Source: Coffea arabica (Eukaryota > Streptophyta > Magnoliopsida > Gentianales > Rubiaceae). From it: a DNA stretch of 64,000 nucleotides. This document shows positions 11,911-24,091 of this stretch, piece after piece. The translations under genes and the position numbers were made by a program. Where the stretch lies: the NCBI RefSeq assembly GCF_036785885.1, contig NC_092322.1, positions 14,282,466 to 14,346,465 of the forward strand. The letters run 5' to 3'. Position 1 is the stretch's first letter. Each line of letters starts with the position of its first letter. A model generated the notes under the pieces. That model had not been told where the DNA came from and made no database searches. It was given only the letters and a program-made list of their open reading frames with translations.

Positions 11911-13110
11911 CCTACTTCAAATCGAATTACATTATTGCATTACGTTATTACGATATTGATTCACGTAACAACACAAGTGTAGGGCTATACAGAGATAACA
12001 AAAGAATAATAATTATATATTGCTCCTTCATAATTAGGATATAATAGCAACTGCCCTCCCATATTCACGAAATCTACAAGACATTCTATACATTCACAAA
12101 ATTCACACATTATCTCCTAATAATGACTAACACCATTTGTATTTTTTTTTTATAGTAGTTCACCAATGCAATTTCTGTGTCCAATTTGAAATATGACTTT
12201 GGAACGTGTTGGACAAATATGTCTATGCTATGAATGTTTTTTCCTTACTAAGTATCATAAGATATGCAGCAAAATTTTCATAGAAAGATTTTAGCACATA
12301 ATCCTGACCGTTGGATGCAATTCCTTCAAGTTTATATATCTTAGGCCATGCCTCATAAATTTGTTCAACACTGTTAATAGTCAAATATAAATGTGATTAG
12401 TAATGGTCAACCTGAGTTAGTGACCATTACACATACTAGCAAAGGTGAACAACATGATTAATTTTCTCTTGTTGCTCATGCCTGCCACTTGACCTCTAAA
12501 TGATTATCCTTTCTATTAATTATTTCAAATAGATTTAATGATTATTATCGTATTAGTGTCATATGCTTAACAATTTTAATATTGGAAGATATTATTGTGT
12601 ATACATTAATACAGGATGTAGATTAATTTGTTGCTGTCTCAATTAATTGAGTGCTACTGCTGCCTAACAGGAAACTTCTTGCTTATGATAAAAAGTTTCT
12701 GCATCAACTGTTCTAACCAGTATCTTGGAGATTATGTATATTGTATAACGTACATACCTTTAAATATCAGTAACAGGAGGTTCTTCACTCTTTGTCGCAA
12801 TAAAGACTTTGTGATGTAGTTCTTCAATTCTTCCTGCACATTACCTGGTAATTTCCATGTAGACTTGACCTGGTGAAAAGTTAATCTTGCATTCTTTTGC
12901 GTGTGCTACGTGGGACATGTTTCTATGGTTATGGTTTTCTGTGGAAAATCGAAGACTTTGTCTAGGAAAGTTTCTGTGTCTTCTCAGCGAAGACTTAATG
13001 GTTGATTTGCCATCTAGCCATCTGGCTACTTTCTCCAGCAATGAAACTGACAGTTCTAATGAATTTCTTTAGCAATACTAATCTCTTGATGAGAATACTA
13101 ATTTCTGCCT
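11911..13110. other. Region between the MITE and B1
   Basis: No gene is supported. About 12600-12700 resembles the A1 3' flank at 8940-9030. About 12860-13020 aligns with 52720-52860 upstream of B2, the shared B-gene promoter region. Confidence 0.5.
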
Positions 13111-13114
13111 AACT

Positions 13115-13121
13115 GTATAAA
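13115..13121 (+). promoter_or_regulatory. Possible TATA box of B1
   Basis: TATAAAT lies about 45 bp before the B1 ATG, which would give a very short leader. B2 has no equivalent at this spot, so this is weak. Confidence 0.3.
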
Positions 13122-13163
13122 TTAACACTGAAAAATCCACAAAATCCCACCTGATCTCCAAAT

Positions 13164-15515
13164 ATGGCTTCACCTATAACCACATTTTTCTTGTTATTGT
13201 TCCTTGCAATAACCATTAAAGCTGCTATGGCTCAGCCTGATGCAAATATGATAGGATTGGGTGCTACACTTTATCCTAGCACTCAACCTACAGCCTGGTA
13301 CTCACCGTCCAAAAGATTTGCATTTGGATTTTTTCCAGAAGGGAGCGGCTTTAAAGTAGGAATTTGGATAGTTGGAAGTGCCAATAATGTCACCGTGTGG
13401 ACTGCCCAAAGGGATGATCCAGCTGTGTTGTCGAGCTCAAATCTTGGTTTCATCGGTGGAAAGCTTCAGTTGAAAGATGAACAAGGTCAGCTTCACACAA
13501 TTGCTGATCCTTCACCACCTGCAAGCAATGCTTGCATGCTTGACTCTGGAAATTTTGTGCTCTATGATCAATATAAGAACACTGTATGGCAGAGCTTCAC
13601 TTTTCCAGCAGATACCATTTTAGGTGGCCAGGAACTTGACACTGGGAAAGAGTTGATCTCCAGTTGGTCCTCAACCAATCACTCATCTGGTCGATTTCGT
13701 CTGAAAATGCAAAATGATGGAAATCTTGTTGCATATCCTGTGAACACTGTAGATGACTCGATAGATTGCTACTGGACCACTGGTACAGTGACAAACACCG
13801 AGACTGAGCTGAAACTTACTAATTTCAGTGGCACGTTATTACTACTGAATGCTTCTGATTCTGAAGAGATAGAATCTGTGGCATCACCACTTTCAAGGGT
13901 TAACGGAAGTCTTTACCGTGCAACACTTGGTTATGATGGAAATTTTAGATTGTTTTCTCATAGCTTTGATGCAGAGGGAAAATCTAATATGTCGACAGAG
14001 TGGGAAGCAATTGCTGATCTCTGTGATGTGAAAGGTTTCTGTGGTTATAACAGTTATTGCAGTAGGATTAATGGTGAGCCCAAGTGCTTCTGCATGCCAG
14101 GTTACAGTTTCATAGACCTCAACGAGACAAGTGGTGATTGTGAGAGGAACTTCACTGGGAGCAAGTGCATTTTAGGCAAGGAAGATGCCTCCCATATTAA
14201 CATGACTTCTCTGAATGTAGGGTGTGATGATCGGCCTTATTTTCTGGCGCCCATGCGCGAGAAGGAAGATTGCAATCATTCCTGCTTGGAGGATTGTGAT
14301 TGTGATGCAGCTATATATTCTGAACCCACTTGCTCTAAATACAAGCTTCCACTCAAGTATCTCAAGAATACAACTAGTACCGTATCATCTACTGCATTCT
14401 TCAAGCTGTCTATTGACATTAACAGAAATCAGAACGGTGATACTCAGAAACAGCCATGGTCAACTATCCTTGCTTTAAGTCTGAGCTTTGTAACATATTC
14501 CTGCATCATCCTTGCAGTCTTCACTATCTTCATCTTTAAGTTCCATATCATGAAGTACAGAAAACTACTTTTTGAGACCAAAACAACTGGCTTAATAAAG
14601 GAATTCACTCTTCGAACATACACTTACAATGAGCTAAAGAAGGCTACCAAGGGCTTCAACCGGGAATTAGGTAAAGGCGGATTTGGAGCAGTTCACAAAG
14701 GCACTTTTGACAAAGGTAGAAGCTTTGTGGCAGTGAAAAGATTAGAGAAGGTGGTCGAAGAGGGTGAAAGAGAGTTCCGAGCTGAAATGAGGGTAATTGG
14801 CAAAACTCGACACAGGAATTTGGTCCGCTTGCTTGGATACTGTATTGAGGGATCTAAGAGGCTTTTGGTTTACGAATATATGAGCAATGGTTCCCTCTCA
14901 GATCTTCTCTTCAAAGGACAATGGCGTCCGAATTGGGATGATAGAGTTCGGATTGCACTAGACGTTGCCAGAGGCATACTCTATCTCCACGAGGAATGTG
15001 AGTCTGCAATAATTCATTGTGACATAAAGCCTCAGAACATCTTACTTGACGAATCTTGGAGGGCAAAAATCTCAGATTTTGGTCTAGCTAAATTACTAAT
15101 GCCAGATCAAACGAGAACCAACACTCATGCGAGGGGAACAAGAGGGTATATGGCACCAGAATGGAACAAAAACATTCCCATATCCGTGAAGGTTGACATT
15201 TATAGCTTTGGAATAGTTTTACTGGAAATGGTGTGCTGCAGAAGGAACCTGGAATTCAACTTGTTAAGGCCGGAAGAAACTCTGCTGTCTGCCTGGGCTT
15301 ACAAGTGCTTTGAGGCCAAGGAGCTGGACAAACTCATCAGAGGTGAAGAGGTAGATAGAAGGACCTTTGAGAGAATGCTTACAGTCGCATTATGGTGTAT
15401 TCAGGATGAACCAGCTCTTCGATTTCCAATCAGGACGGTGATGATGATGCTGGAGGGGATCATCAATGTACCTATTCCACCATGTCCATCGGATGAATTT
15501 AATGTCCAATACTAA
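13164..15515 (+). CDS. G-type lectin receptor-like kinase B1 (non-RD)
   Basis: Single-exon gene of 783 aa. It has a signal peptide (1-23, cut before QPDANM), a bulb-type lectin domain (about 30-150), a glycoprotein middle, an EGF-like Cys segment (about 287-328), a PAN-like segment (about 335-410), one transmembrane helix (about 433-460) and a Ser/Thr kinase (about 487-770). Catalytic features are complete: GKGGFG loop, K525, HCD with D620, DFG with D638, and an APEW motif. Cys precedes the catalytic Asp, so it is a non-RD kinase, a class common among plant immune receptors. It is predicted to sit in the plasma membrane, sense an extracellular carbohydrate-like or other ligand, and signal by phosphorylation. 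It is most similar to B2. Against B2 the kinase is about 92% identical and the lectin region much less (about 73% over residues 64-250, by eye). Confidence 0.95.
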   Translation: MASPITTFFLLLFLAITIKAAMAQPDANMIGLGATLYPSTQPTAWYSPSKRFAFGFFPEGSGFKVGIWIVGSANNVTVWTAQRDDPAVLSSSNLGFIGGKLQLKDEQGQLHTIADPSPPASNACMLDSGNFVLYDQYKNTVWQSFTFPADTILGGQELDTGKELISSWSSTNHSSGRFRLKMQNDGNLVAYPVNTVDDSIDCYWTTGTVTNTETELKLTNFSGTLLLLNASDSEEIESVASPLSRVNGSLYRATLGYDGNFRLFSHSFDAEGKSNMSTEWEAIADLCDVKGFCGYNSYCSRINGEPKCFCMPGYSFIDLNETSGDCERNFTGSKCILGKEDASHINMTSLNVGCDDRPYFLAPMREKEDCNHSCLEDCDCDAAIYSEPTCSKYKLPLKYLKNTTSTVSSTAFFKLSIDINRNQNGDTQKQPWSTILALSLSFVTYSCIILAVFTIFIFKFHIMKYRKLLFETKTTGLIKEFTLRTYTYNELKKATKGFNRELGKGGFGAVHKGTFDKGRSFVAVKRLEKVVEEGEREFRAEMRVIGKTRHRNLVRLLGYCIEGSKRLLVYEYMSNGSLSDLLFKGQWRPNWDDRVRIALDVARGILYLHEECESAIIHCDIKPQNILLDESWRAKISDFGLAKLLMPDQTRTNTHARGTRGYMAPEWNKNIPISVKVDIYSFGIVLLEMVCCRRNLEFNLLRPEETLLSAWAYKCFEAKELDKLIRGEEVDRRTFERMLTVALWCIQDEPALRFPIRTVMMMLEGIINVPIPPCPSDEFNVQY

Positions 15516-16005
15516 AATTGTTGCTATCATTTCTTATTTGGTGCATCTTTCCAATAATACATAAATGCACTAGCACTTGATCAGATGCTGCAGCAAATTC
15601 TTCCTGATATAAAGATCTTTCTGTTTGAAAAGAAGAATGTTGATCAATAGTCAAATAATCCTTTTCAGGGTTCTGTGTATCAAATGCTGCTCTAATCGTA
15701 CACATAAGACTTCAAATTTCAAGTTACTACTGCTTATCTCTCCCTTATTCCAAATTTGCATCGTTGCACTCAAGCTTTTCAGATAAGAATATGAAGAAAA
15801 ACAAATGCAGCCATGAAAGAAAATTCGTTCACTTTCATATACATTTGGGATACATACAGAAAAGTGAAGACTGAGGAAGCTAAAGTAGTTGAGCTGTGAA
15901 ACGATTGTTTCACCATCTACGGCAAGTCAATTTGAACTTCTCAAGAAATTGTACAAATATCTAAAATTTTCATCCCCAAAAAGATGAACAGTAGCTGTAT
16001 AATTC
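15516..16005. other. 3' flank of B1
   Basis: No further gene is seen. The whole stretch aligns with 55358-55860 downstream of B2, up to the point where the Athila-type element begins. The alignment confirms that the duplication extends past the B gene. Confidence 0.6.
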
Positions 16006-16010
16006 CCTGG

Positions 16011-17350
16011 TGACAGGTTGTTGAAACTAGACAATAATAAATACCTGCACAAATTAAATACATATTTTGTGTTTAGTGGTAAGCAGAGTAGAATCCTCAA
16101 GGACTGGGTGATATTAATTTCTTCTAGAGTTCAAGATATGGGGGATTGTGTAAAAACTGACAATAAACTATTCTACTTGAATATGACAAATAGATAAAAG
16201 TTAAATGGCAAATTATGAAGATTCAAATAATATTGGACAAGCTCTAGTCAAGAAGCAATTTCGGAAATGGTTCTCCTAATTAATCATCGATGCAAGAATA
16301 ATTTCACTTACAAACTGATAAACAAGTTATAACTGTCAAACAAGGGATGACAGTCAATTTCTACTTAAATTGTTCATAGCCAAGGTACAACCGTTAGCTA
16401 TTATCCTAATTATGAAATAACCCTATGTATGACTGTAGAGTTCAATTTCCCAATTGCCTTACTAATTAGAGAAATACTGTTCTAACCAAACAATACGCTA
16501 CGAGGGTTGTTTCAAATTAGCCCACAAATCCAATCATGCCAATTATTACTAATTTAGAATAATTAAACAATTACGGATTTAATTATTTTAATTGATTTTA
16601 CGTTATTGAATTAATCTAAAATTTGGGCCCAGAATAATTGAATGATACAATAACCATAAGAATATAAAGTAGGAAATATACGAATATTAGAAAATAATAG
16701 GAAAAAGTAAAATCAGTTTAATCTCACAATTTAAGTTGAACCAAATTCTCTGTTGTTCTTTGACCAGAAGAAGAGATTTAGTTCTTCTCCGTTGAAACAA
16801 TCTCACACGAAATTGCAAAATCCATTGTTGAATGCCTTGTGTTCAATTAAGATGATCAAATCGATGGAATAAGAAAAGAACCAGCCAAAAGCAAATCGTC
16901 CTCTCCAAAGCTTGTGGTGGCTGACTTTTTCCCAAAAACTAAGTGTAGTGGCCTTGTCTCAATTGACTTCTATCTATCCTACTCAGCTGCAACCAACAAG
17001 TTAGGAAATCTACTAATTGGTAAGTTTCCTATTCTTGCTAAACTTCTTTTGTCAATTCAAATCAAACAATCATTATTGGAATAGTCGGGCCCCACATTGC
17101 ACTTCCAATTGTCAATTGGATATCATGCGTTATTCTCGAGTTGCCTGGACACGCTAAACCCTGAGTTGACGTGGCCACGTCAAACAGCAAATGTAGTGAG
17201 AAATTTGCATCTTTTTACCATTCTTTGTTCAAACTCCCTGTGATCAGCACAAAATTCTAGAAGTGAATAAAATCCGCCATTTAATACACATTTGGTAAGA
17301 TAATAAGAGGGAATTAATTAGAAAATAAATGACAAAATTGCGAATTATCA
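16011..17350 (-). repeat. 3' LTR of the Athila-type element
   Basis: 1340 bp, matching 27920-29267 with scattered substitutions and small indels. Near its U3 start it carries a perfect 18-bp palindrome, TTGACGTGGCCACGTCAA (17166-17183). Confidence 0.9.
17166..17183. promoter_or_regulatory. U3 palindrome with bZIP-like ACGT cores
   Basis: TTGACGTGGCCACGTCAA is a perfect 18-bp palindrome about 170 nt inside the U3 edge. TGACGTGG contains the ACGT core bound by plant bZIP factors. The non-autonomous element has GGCGTGGCCACGCC at the same distance from its U3 edge (38899-38912), so a palindromic GTGGCCAC site is kept at this place. A role as LTR enhancer is inferred. Confidence 0.45.
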
Positions 17351-17369
17351 ATTCCCTTCATACCTAGAC

Positions 17370-17389
17370 CATACTTGTTCTCAAGTATG
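17370..17389 (-). other. PPT-adjacent hairpin, Athila-type element
   Basis: A stem of 8 perfect base pairs (CATACTTG with CAAGTATG) encloses a TTCT loop on the plus strand, immediately internal to the purine-rich tract that abuts the 3' LTR (17351-17360). It is one of five related hairpins in the three LTR elements here. The stem sequence differs from the others but pairing is complete. Confidence 0.7.
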
Positions 17390-18267
17390 AGAACAACAAA
17401 TCAGCACCAACTCCCAACAATAGTTATCACTCCATCTACCTATTGCCAAGATGCTATGAAAACACACATCAAGCATCAATAGTTGAGATCCAAGAAACAT
17501 CCCCTCGGTTAGTTTCTAAATCACAGACTCTAAGAAGAAGAAATGTTCGATCAATATTTGTCAACATGCGGTCCAACTATTAATCAAAATCTCAAAATTA
17601 AACCCATATATAGGCATGCTAACTTTAATCACACAATTTTCATTTTATGTTTCACATTTTTTCTCTCTTTTTTTTTTCTTAATAATAATACTAATAGGTT
17701 TAGTCTTTAGCTATTAGAACCTTTTGATGCTAACTCCAACATTTGTCAGATGAAGGAACCCAGTTACTCAGCTCCCATCGTTATAAAACTACGTACTCAT
17801 AGGTATCACTGCTTTTAGACGCGAGAATCGACACTTTTGGTGAAGACCCCCAATTACTCAGTAGTAATAATTAGCAGAGTACAACCAACTTTATTCATAA
17901 TTAGGCAACAAAATAACTCAAGAAATCATATAAAATAACATCAGCTTGCCTCATTTCCTTAAATATGGAGAACTAAGATTAATAATTGGGTCAATTCACA
18001 TGAAAAATGCCAAGCAGTTATTCCCTATGCCTATAAAAGTTAACTAAAAATTATTAGAGTCACGAAGCCATCAATATTCACCAAAGAAACATTCTTGTAT
18101 TTGACTATATTAACTTGATACACTTTTACCACTAAAACTTGGCAATAGAAAAATTAGAGTCAACCAATCATACGTTAACCAATGATAAAAGCCAAACATA
18201 AAGGAAAACATAACAAATAACAAAAATAAAGGAAAAACATTTAAAAAGAACAGTACCAGCTGTATCA

Positions 18268-18310
18268 CAGCTCCCCTCCCCAACACCTAAAGCTAACATT
18301 GTCCTCAATG
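18268..18310 (-). other. Internal purine tract and hairpin, Athila-type element
   Basis: On the minus strand a G/A-rich tract (about 18270-18287) is followed upstream by a hairpin, CATTG-TCCT-CAATG (18297-18310), with a 5-bp stem. This duplicates the PPT-plus-hairpin arrangement found at the LTR edge and could be a second plus-strand priming site. Confidence 0.5.
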
Positions 18311-18616
18311 GAAGCCATAAGGGAAAGAATGCAATCAGAACAACGAATCTTCCCTGAACACATGGTGGAAGGTCTCGAGCGGCTATGAAATAGGTGAGAA
18401 GGGTGGCGTGAAACCAACATGGTAGAAGTAGGCTGTCAAATTCTGAAACATCTGTGCCACCTGATCGGCGATATTAACCTGTGCTCGAAAGTGTCGCCAG
18501 TCAATATCAAAGGCCGGCGGTGGAAAAGGCACAGAAGAAAAAGGTCCAACTGCGTCATCGGCCGACCCAAGAGCAGAAGAGGAGCCCGCACGTGTAGAGG
18601 GGCGTCGGTCCGGTGC

Positions 18617-19188
18617 TCAAACGGGAACGAGAAGTGTAAACTGAAATGTACCATCAGCCTCCTCTACAACTCCCATTTTCTCTAGGCAGTCCACATCCAA
18701 AAATTCCATATCACAGGCTAAATGTGGATCATGGTTCTGAAAATTAAGAAACTCTAGCCGAACCGCCAGGTGTGTGATATATGACCCAAGTATCAACGAT
18801 TTGTTTTTCTTGGCCAAGACAGTTTTAAACTGGGATGCCAGCCAATAATCCAAATTCACCTTAATATTCTGCTTCATACACCAGATAAAGAAGAACTCGA
18901 GTTTAGAAAGTATACCGAAGCTATCCTTGCAACTCGAGTAGCTAAAGGCTAAGCATCTTTGAACAAAACGAGAACTTGGGTCCTTAAGATAAGAACTCTT
19001 AGATCTGGAAGGATTGTAAAGGTCCCCGTCAATAGCATTTTCTTCCAAATATAGGGGTAGTGAGAGAAGAATGACTCTATGTAATCACAAACACTCTCAG
19101 CGTATTCCCTAGTCTCGGCATACGCTTGATTAATAAACTCAAACGCCAAATTAAACTGAGTAATGGAAAAATTGAACTCCTGACCCAT
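18617..19188 (-). pseudogene. Extra ORF downstream of integrase, Athila-type (env-like position)
   Basis: Two overlapping frames (18617-19048 and 18949-19188) read as one protein broken by a frameshift. The pattern AYAETREYAESVCDYIESFF, then YNPSRSKSSYLKDPSSRFVQR, then FFIWCM recalls the Athila ORF-1/plant transposon protein domain from memory of the family; no search was run. It occupies the position between integrase and the 3' LTR where Athila elements carry an additional ORF. Function is unknown and it is not intact here. Confidence 0.5.
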
Positions 19189-20019
19189 CAGACGGAATCA
19201 AATCATATTCGGGATAGTGACAGTATATCCCGTAGGTAAGTCGAACTCAAAAATGGCATAAAACTCTCTAACCAGTTCAACAAAATATGGCAAAAAATTT
19301 CAGCATAAGATCTCTACCCAATAGCCGTAAACATCCTCTCAACCTCTTTCCAAATATTTAAGACACTCATGATAATTTTGTCAAGGCATTTGCAGGGGAT
19401 AATTCGTCACTCACAACACATAGCATGCCGCTGCTTATCAGCGGCCTTAGTGAAGTTTAAATGGTCTCTAAAGTGCGAGGGTGTAGAAATATGAACATCT
19501 TTACCCTTACCTAGATGCATTCATACACCCGAAAAAAATGGTTAGTTGACAGGTTCATTCACATAGATGGTGGGTTGGGGTGTAGTAGGTTGAGTTTTAG
19601 GAGTTCTAGATTTAGAAGTAGACTTTTGCTTAACCATTGTCTCCATTAATCAACCCAATCAACGAAAGAAACAAAATTTCAACACCCACTAGAAAATCAA
19701 CAGTAAACTAAAATTTCAATGAATATATTAATCAAATAAATCAGGGATTGCAACTATGTCCAGTGAAGCCAGTAATCAACTCAACAAGTACTGTTGTCTC
19801 TCAATTTGACAATAAATACACAATTTATCCAATCTAAATCTTAGCAAATCCCAAATAATTCAGCACTTCAATCAATAGTCAGATTACTCCCAGCAATTCA
19901 ATTCAATTCAATCAATCAATAATGCAGCAAAATAATCCTCAATTGAGTCTAGAAATTGACTCCGAAAATTGCTACTCTTGAGAGTCAGTTAAGGGTTGAG
20001 ATAATCGAGTACCTCTACA

Positions 20020-20430
20020 CTGATGACAACAAAAAGTGACGGTGCAGTCAAGGGGGAGGAGCGGTGTGCGACGGAGTGGAAAAGGTACGACGGTGTGGCA
20101 GTGGCGGATCGGAGGGGGAAATGGACTGTCAACGTGCATCTTGGTCCAAGAGGCAGCGACGACGAGCGATAACGAGGAGAGAGGGGCGAGGGTCGAGGCG
20201 TGCGAGCGTGGTTTGCGAAGGGAGAGAGACGGAGCGTCGTCGGAGCAGTGGCGATGGTGGAATGGATGAAAACAGCGCGTTAGCAGCGTTGAGTGAGAGA
20301 GAGGAAGGAAAGACGGCCAGCGTAGCAGTGGCGACTGAGACGACGACACTTCAGCTGTGGCGGTGCGCGGCAATCAGAGAACGGGACTGCGGCAAGCGTG
20401 ACGTGTGAGGCGGCGTGCATGAGTTTTTGG
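20020..20430. other. GC-rich segment inside the Athila-type element
   Basis: This 400-bp block is rich in CG and GCGACG-type motifs, unlike the AT-rich element around it, and is open in several frames on both strands. I recognise no protein. It lies between the integrase and the downstream ORF. It may be captured host DNA or a CpG-rich spacer. Confidence 0.4.
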
Positions 20431-20439
20431 TGGTGGCGG

Positions 20440-20545
20440 TTGATGTTTCGACCGAGAGGAGAAAAAGAAACAGGGGAGGAAGAAAGAAAGAAAAGAGAAA
20501 GAAAGAGATAAAGAAAAAGAAAAAGAAAGAAAGAAAAAAATGAAA
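20440..20545. repeat. Purine-rich GAAA/GAAAG low-complexity tract
   Basis: Plus-strand purines dominate (repeated AAAGAAAGA units). On the element strand this is a long polypyrimidine run. Confidence 0.8.
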
Positions 20546-20587
20546 AATTGGGTTTCAGGTTTTTTTTATTACCTTTCCTTAGGACAT

Positions 20588-20760
20588 GACGTGAGCACGT
20601 CATGATGGTAGAAACCTTTCTAATGAAGATTTGAGAATTGCATATTACACGTATCTTATTGACGCGGGCACGTCATGAGGGTAGAAACCCTTGTTATGAG
20701 AAATTTAAGGATTGAACGTTATCACGTGCCCTGTTGACGCGAACACGTCATGTCGGGGGG
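20588..20760. repeat. Tandem repeat of 73-75 bp with palindromic CACGTC core
   Basis: Two full units start at 20588 and 20661 and a third truncated unit at 20736. Each opens with GACGYGNNCACGTCATG, a near-palindrome with an ACGT core. The period is 73 then 75 bp. It lies in the Athila-type non-coding spacer. Confidence 0.75.
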
Positions 20761-21103
20761 ACATCTGCTAATCATCAAAAACAGAAAATTAAACAAAAAA
20801 TTTGTAAAAACTCTAAGAGAAACATATTGAAACTATCAAATAGAATTTAATAAACAACTAAAATAAATTGGATTGCTCCCAATAAGCGCCTTTCTTTAAC
20901 ATTTTTGGCTAGATGTTGTCGATCACCTCTAATGCTTGTGAGATGGATTTTCGAGGTGCAACATCTCTGCCTCTTCTACTGGTCACCCTTCATAACAGAG
21001 TTTAAAACGGTGTCCCTTGACAACAAACATCTTATTGATCTTTAAAACTCTATATTTCTACTGGACCATAGTGAAAAATATTAGTAACTATAAAAGGACC
21101 AAT

Positions 21104-22100
21104 TCAACGAGAATGTAATTTACCTAAAAATAACTTAAGTTTTGATTGGTAGAGAAGAACTTTTTGGCCAACGACAAAGGTTTTTCTATAAATTTGTCGA
21201 TCATGAAAAGTTTTATTTTTCTCCTTATAGATCCTCGCGTTCTCATAGGTTTCGTTCTGATTTCTTCTAACTCCTGTAACTTCAACTTTCGATGAACCCC
21301 AGCTTCCGCCAAGTTCATGTTGCACTACTTTACTGTCCAAAATGCCCTGTGTTCAAATTTCGCTGGCAGGCAGCATGATTTCTCAAACATCAATCTATAG
21401 GGGGACATTCGTATAGGTGTCTTATATGCTGTCCAATAGACCCAAAACGCGTCCTTCAACCTTTGATTCTAATCCTTCCTGTCAGAGCGCACCATTTTCT
21501 CCAAGATAGACTTTATTTCTTTATTTGAAATCTTTACTTGGCTATTTGTCTAACGATGATATGACGTAGAGACCTTGTGAAGGACACAATATTTTCAAAA
21601 TAATGCCGCTATCATTTTATTATAGAAGTGTGTCTCCCTGTCATTAACAATGGTCTTTGACATTCCAAAACGCATGAAAATATTGGATTTAATAAAATCT
21701 GATACCACTTTTGAATCGTTAGTACGGGTGGCTTCAACTTTCACCCACTGAAAATATAATCAACTGCTAATATTATATAAAGAAAGCTAAATGACATGGG
21801 GAAAGGATCCATAAAGTCGATCCCCCAAATATCAAAAGTTTCACAGAAAACATGAGAGTTTGAGACATCTGAACTCTACGAAAAATATTACCTAATTTTT
21901 GACATCTTTCACACAACTTACTGAATATGTAAGCATCTTAAACAGTGAAGGCCAGTAGAACCCGCTCTCTAACACCTTACGAGCCATTCTTTTTGGTCCA
22001 AAGTGACATCTACAAGCAAAAGAGTGACAAAAGTTAGAATCGAATGAAATTCATTTTCACTTATACACCTTCACATTATTTGATCCACACAATACTTCCA
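21104..22100 (-). pseudogene. Integrase remnant, Athila-type element
   Basis: Fragments in several frames. The core start [12 protein letters not shown] is encoded near 21815-21850. The C-terminal part near 21104-21340 holds ELEEI, YENARIYKEK and FVVGQKVLLY, typical of the end of plant gypsy integrases. Multiple frameshifts and stops make it non-functional. Confidence 0.75.
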
Positions 22101-22382
22101 TAGGTACGGGTCATCCCATATGAAGTATTTGACGTCACTTCTTAGCTTATCCTTCTTTGCTTTAGACCAACCTGTAGGTAATTTACCAGTTACTAGGTAA
22201 TTGGCTAAATCAGCATATCAAGGCAATTTAGAATTTAGGAAAAATAATTGTTCATCGAGGAAAGTATCTCTTAATGGAACATTCTCCTCTTCAACTGATA
22301 TGCGGCTCAAATAGTCGGCTACCAAATTCTTCGATTCTTTTTTATCCCTGATTTTCAGGTCAAATTCTTATAGGAGCAATAT

Positions 22383-22700
22383 CTATCTTATTAGCTTCGA
22401 TTTCGCATCTTTTTTCGTCATCAAGTATCTTAGAGTTGCATGATCAGAGAATACAATGACTTTAGCTCCTAGTAAATACAGTCTAAATTTCTCTAAAGTA
22501 AAGACAACTGCTAAAAGTTCCTTTTTTGTGGTGGAGTAATTCAATAGAATTCTATTTAAAGCCCTTGATACATAGTGGATGGTGTGGGCTACTTTTCCTA
22601 CTTTCTGCTCCAACACTGCTCTCACTGCATGGTCATTTGCGTCACATATAATCTCAAATGGAAGATTTCAACCCGGAGGTTGAATAATTGGGGACGAAGT
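22383..22700 (-). pseudogene. RNase H remnant, Athila-type element
   Basis: The frame at 22383-22625 has IHYVSRALN, LNYSTTKKELLAVVF and SDHATLRYLM, the RNase H signature of Ty3/gypsy pol. It is truncated by stops; a MITE (22792-22941) interrupts the upstream side. Confidence 0.8.
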
Positions 22701-22791
22701 CAAGAGTTCTTTCAATTTGTCGAATGCTTCCTTACAATTTTCATTGAACTCAAATGTCATGCCCTTTTGCAACAGTCTGAATAGAGATACT

Positions 22792-22941
22792 GAGTTTGTT
22801 TGGATAAGAGTTTATTTGGATGATTTATTTGAGATATTTACTGTAGCACTTTTTGTGATATGATATATGTGAGATAAAATGGTGATTGGGATTTGTGAAA
22901 ATAAATTTTGCAAACCAAATTATCTTTGTCCAAACAAACTC
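22792..22941. mobile_element. 150-bp MITE inside pol
   Basis: Terminal inverted repeats GAGTTTGTTTGGATAA and TTGTCCAAACAAACTC are flanked by the 3-bp direct repeat ACT (22789-22791 and 22942-22944). There is no coding capacity. TIR style and 3-bp TSD suggest a PIF/Harbinger- or CACTA-derived MITE; I cannot decide between them. It splits the reverse transcriptase-RNase H region. Confidence 0.75.
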
Positions 22942-22979
22942 ACTCTAATATTTGAGAAATTTTTGATAAACCTATGATA

Positions 22980-23740
22980 GAAGATTGTATGTCCAAAAAA
23001 AGAACGCACTTCCTACACACTTGCGGGGTAAGGTAAAGTAAAAACAATATCTATTTTATCTCTATCAACTTCTATGCCCCTGGATGACACTATATGTCCT
23101 AAAACTATATCTTGCTCAACCATAAAATAACATTTTTCTCAATTGAGCACTAGATTAGTTTCTATACACCTTCTTAAAATTAGTTTCAAATTGTCAAGAC
23201 AATTATCAAAATTATCACTATACACGCTAAAGCCATCCATAATCACCTCTATAATTTTCTCTACATATTTAGAGAAAATATTTATCATACATCTCTAGAA
23301 GGTGGTAGAAGCATTGTACAATCCGAATGGTATTCGTCTGTATGTAAAGGTTCCAAACAAACACATGAAAGTGCTTTTCTCCTAATTTTTTCGTGCAATT
23401 GCGATCTGAAAGTAATCTAAGAAACCATCCAAAAAATAATAGTAAACTCTACATACTAACCGTTCAATCATTTGATCAATAAAAGGGAGAAGAAAGTGAT
23501 TCTTTTTTGTGACGGTGTTGAATTTGTGATACTCTATGCACTGCCGCCACCCGATGAGTTTTCGTACCGATACCAAATCACCCTCTTGATTAACTTCTAC
23601 TGTCACCCTTGCTTTGTTTAGGATTACCTGTACTAGACTGACCCATAAGCTATCTGATATAGCGTAAATAATCTCTACATCCAGCAATTTAAGTATTTCT
23701 TTTTTCACTATTTCCATTATGAGTGGGTTCAAGCTTCTTT
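22980..23740 (-). pseudogene. Reverse transcriptase remnant, Athila-type element
   Basis: The frame at 23382-23732 covers the N-terminal RT region (IVKKEILKLLDVEIIYAISDS, then IEYHKFNTVTKKNHFLLPFIDQ). Further on, the YxDD-box equivalent at 23232-23240 reads Met-Asp-Gly, so the second catalytic Asp is lost. Stops and frameshifts separate the pieces. Confidence 0.8.
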
Positions 23741-24091
23741 GAGCTTGTCAGATGGGTCTAGCTGCTTCTTCAACACTAATTCTTTGTATACACACAGACG
23801 GGCTGCTCCTCTTAATATCTGCAATAGTCCACCCTATTTGTCTATAATTTTTAAGAACTCAAATCAATTTATCCTCTTAGATTGGTGACAACTTAACAGA
23901 GATGATTACCGGAAGGGTCTCGTTGTCATCAAAGTATGCATACTTTAAATGGTTTGGTAAGGATTTCAATCGACAACTGATGCCTGTACAACAGAGGGTA
24001 ATAATTTTTGGTGAGGTTCGGGTTTGAAAATAGGTGAAAGTGCATACCTTGTTGTTGTGGTCACCAAAAATTGTAATGCCCCGACCATATT

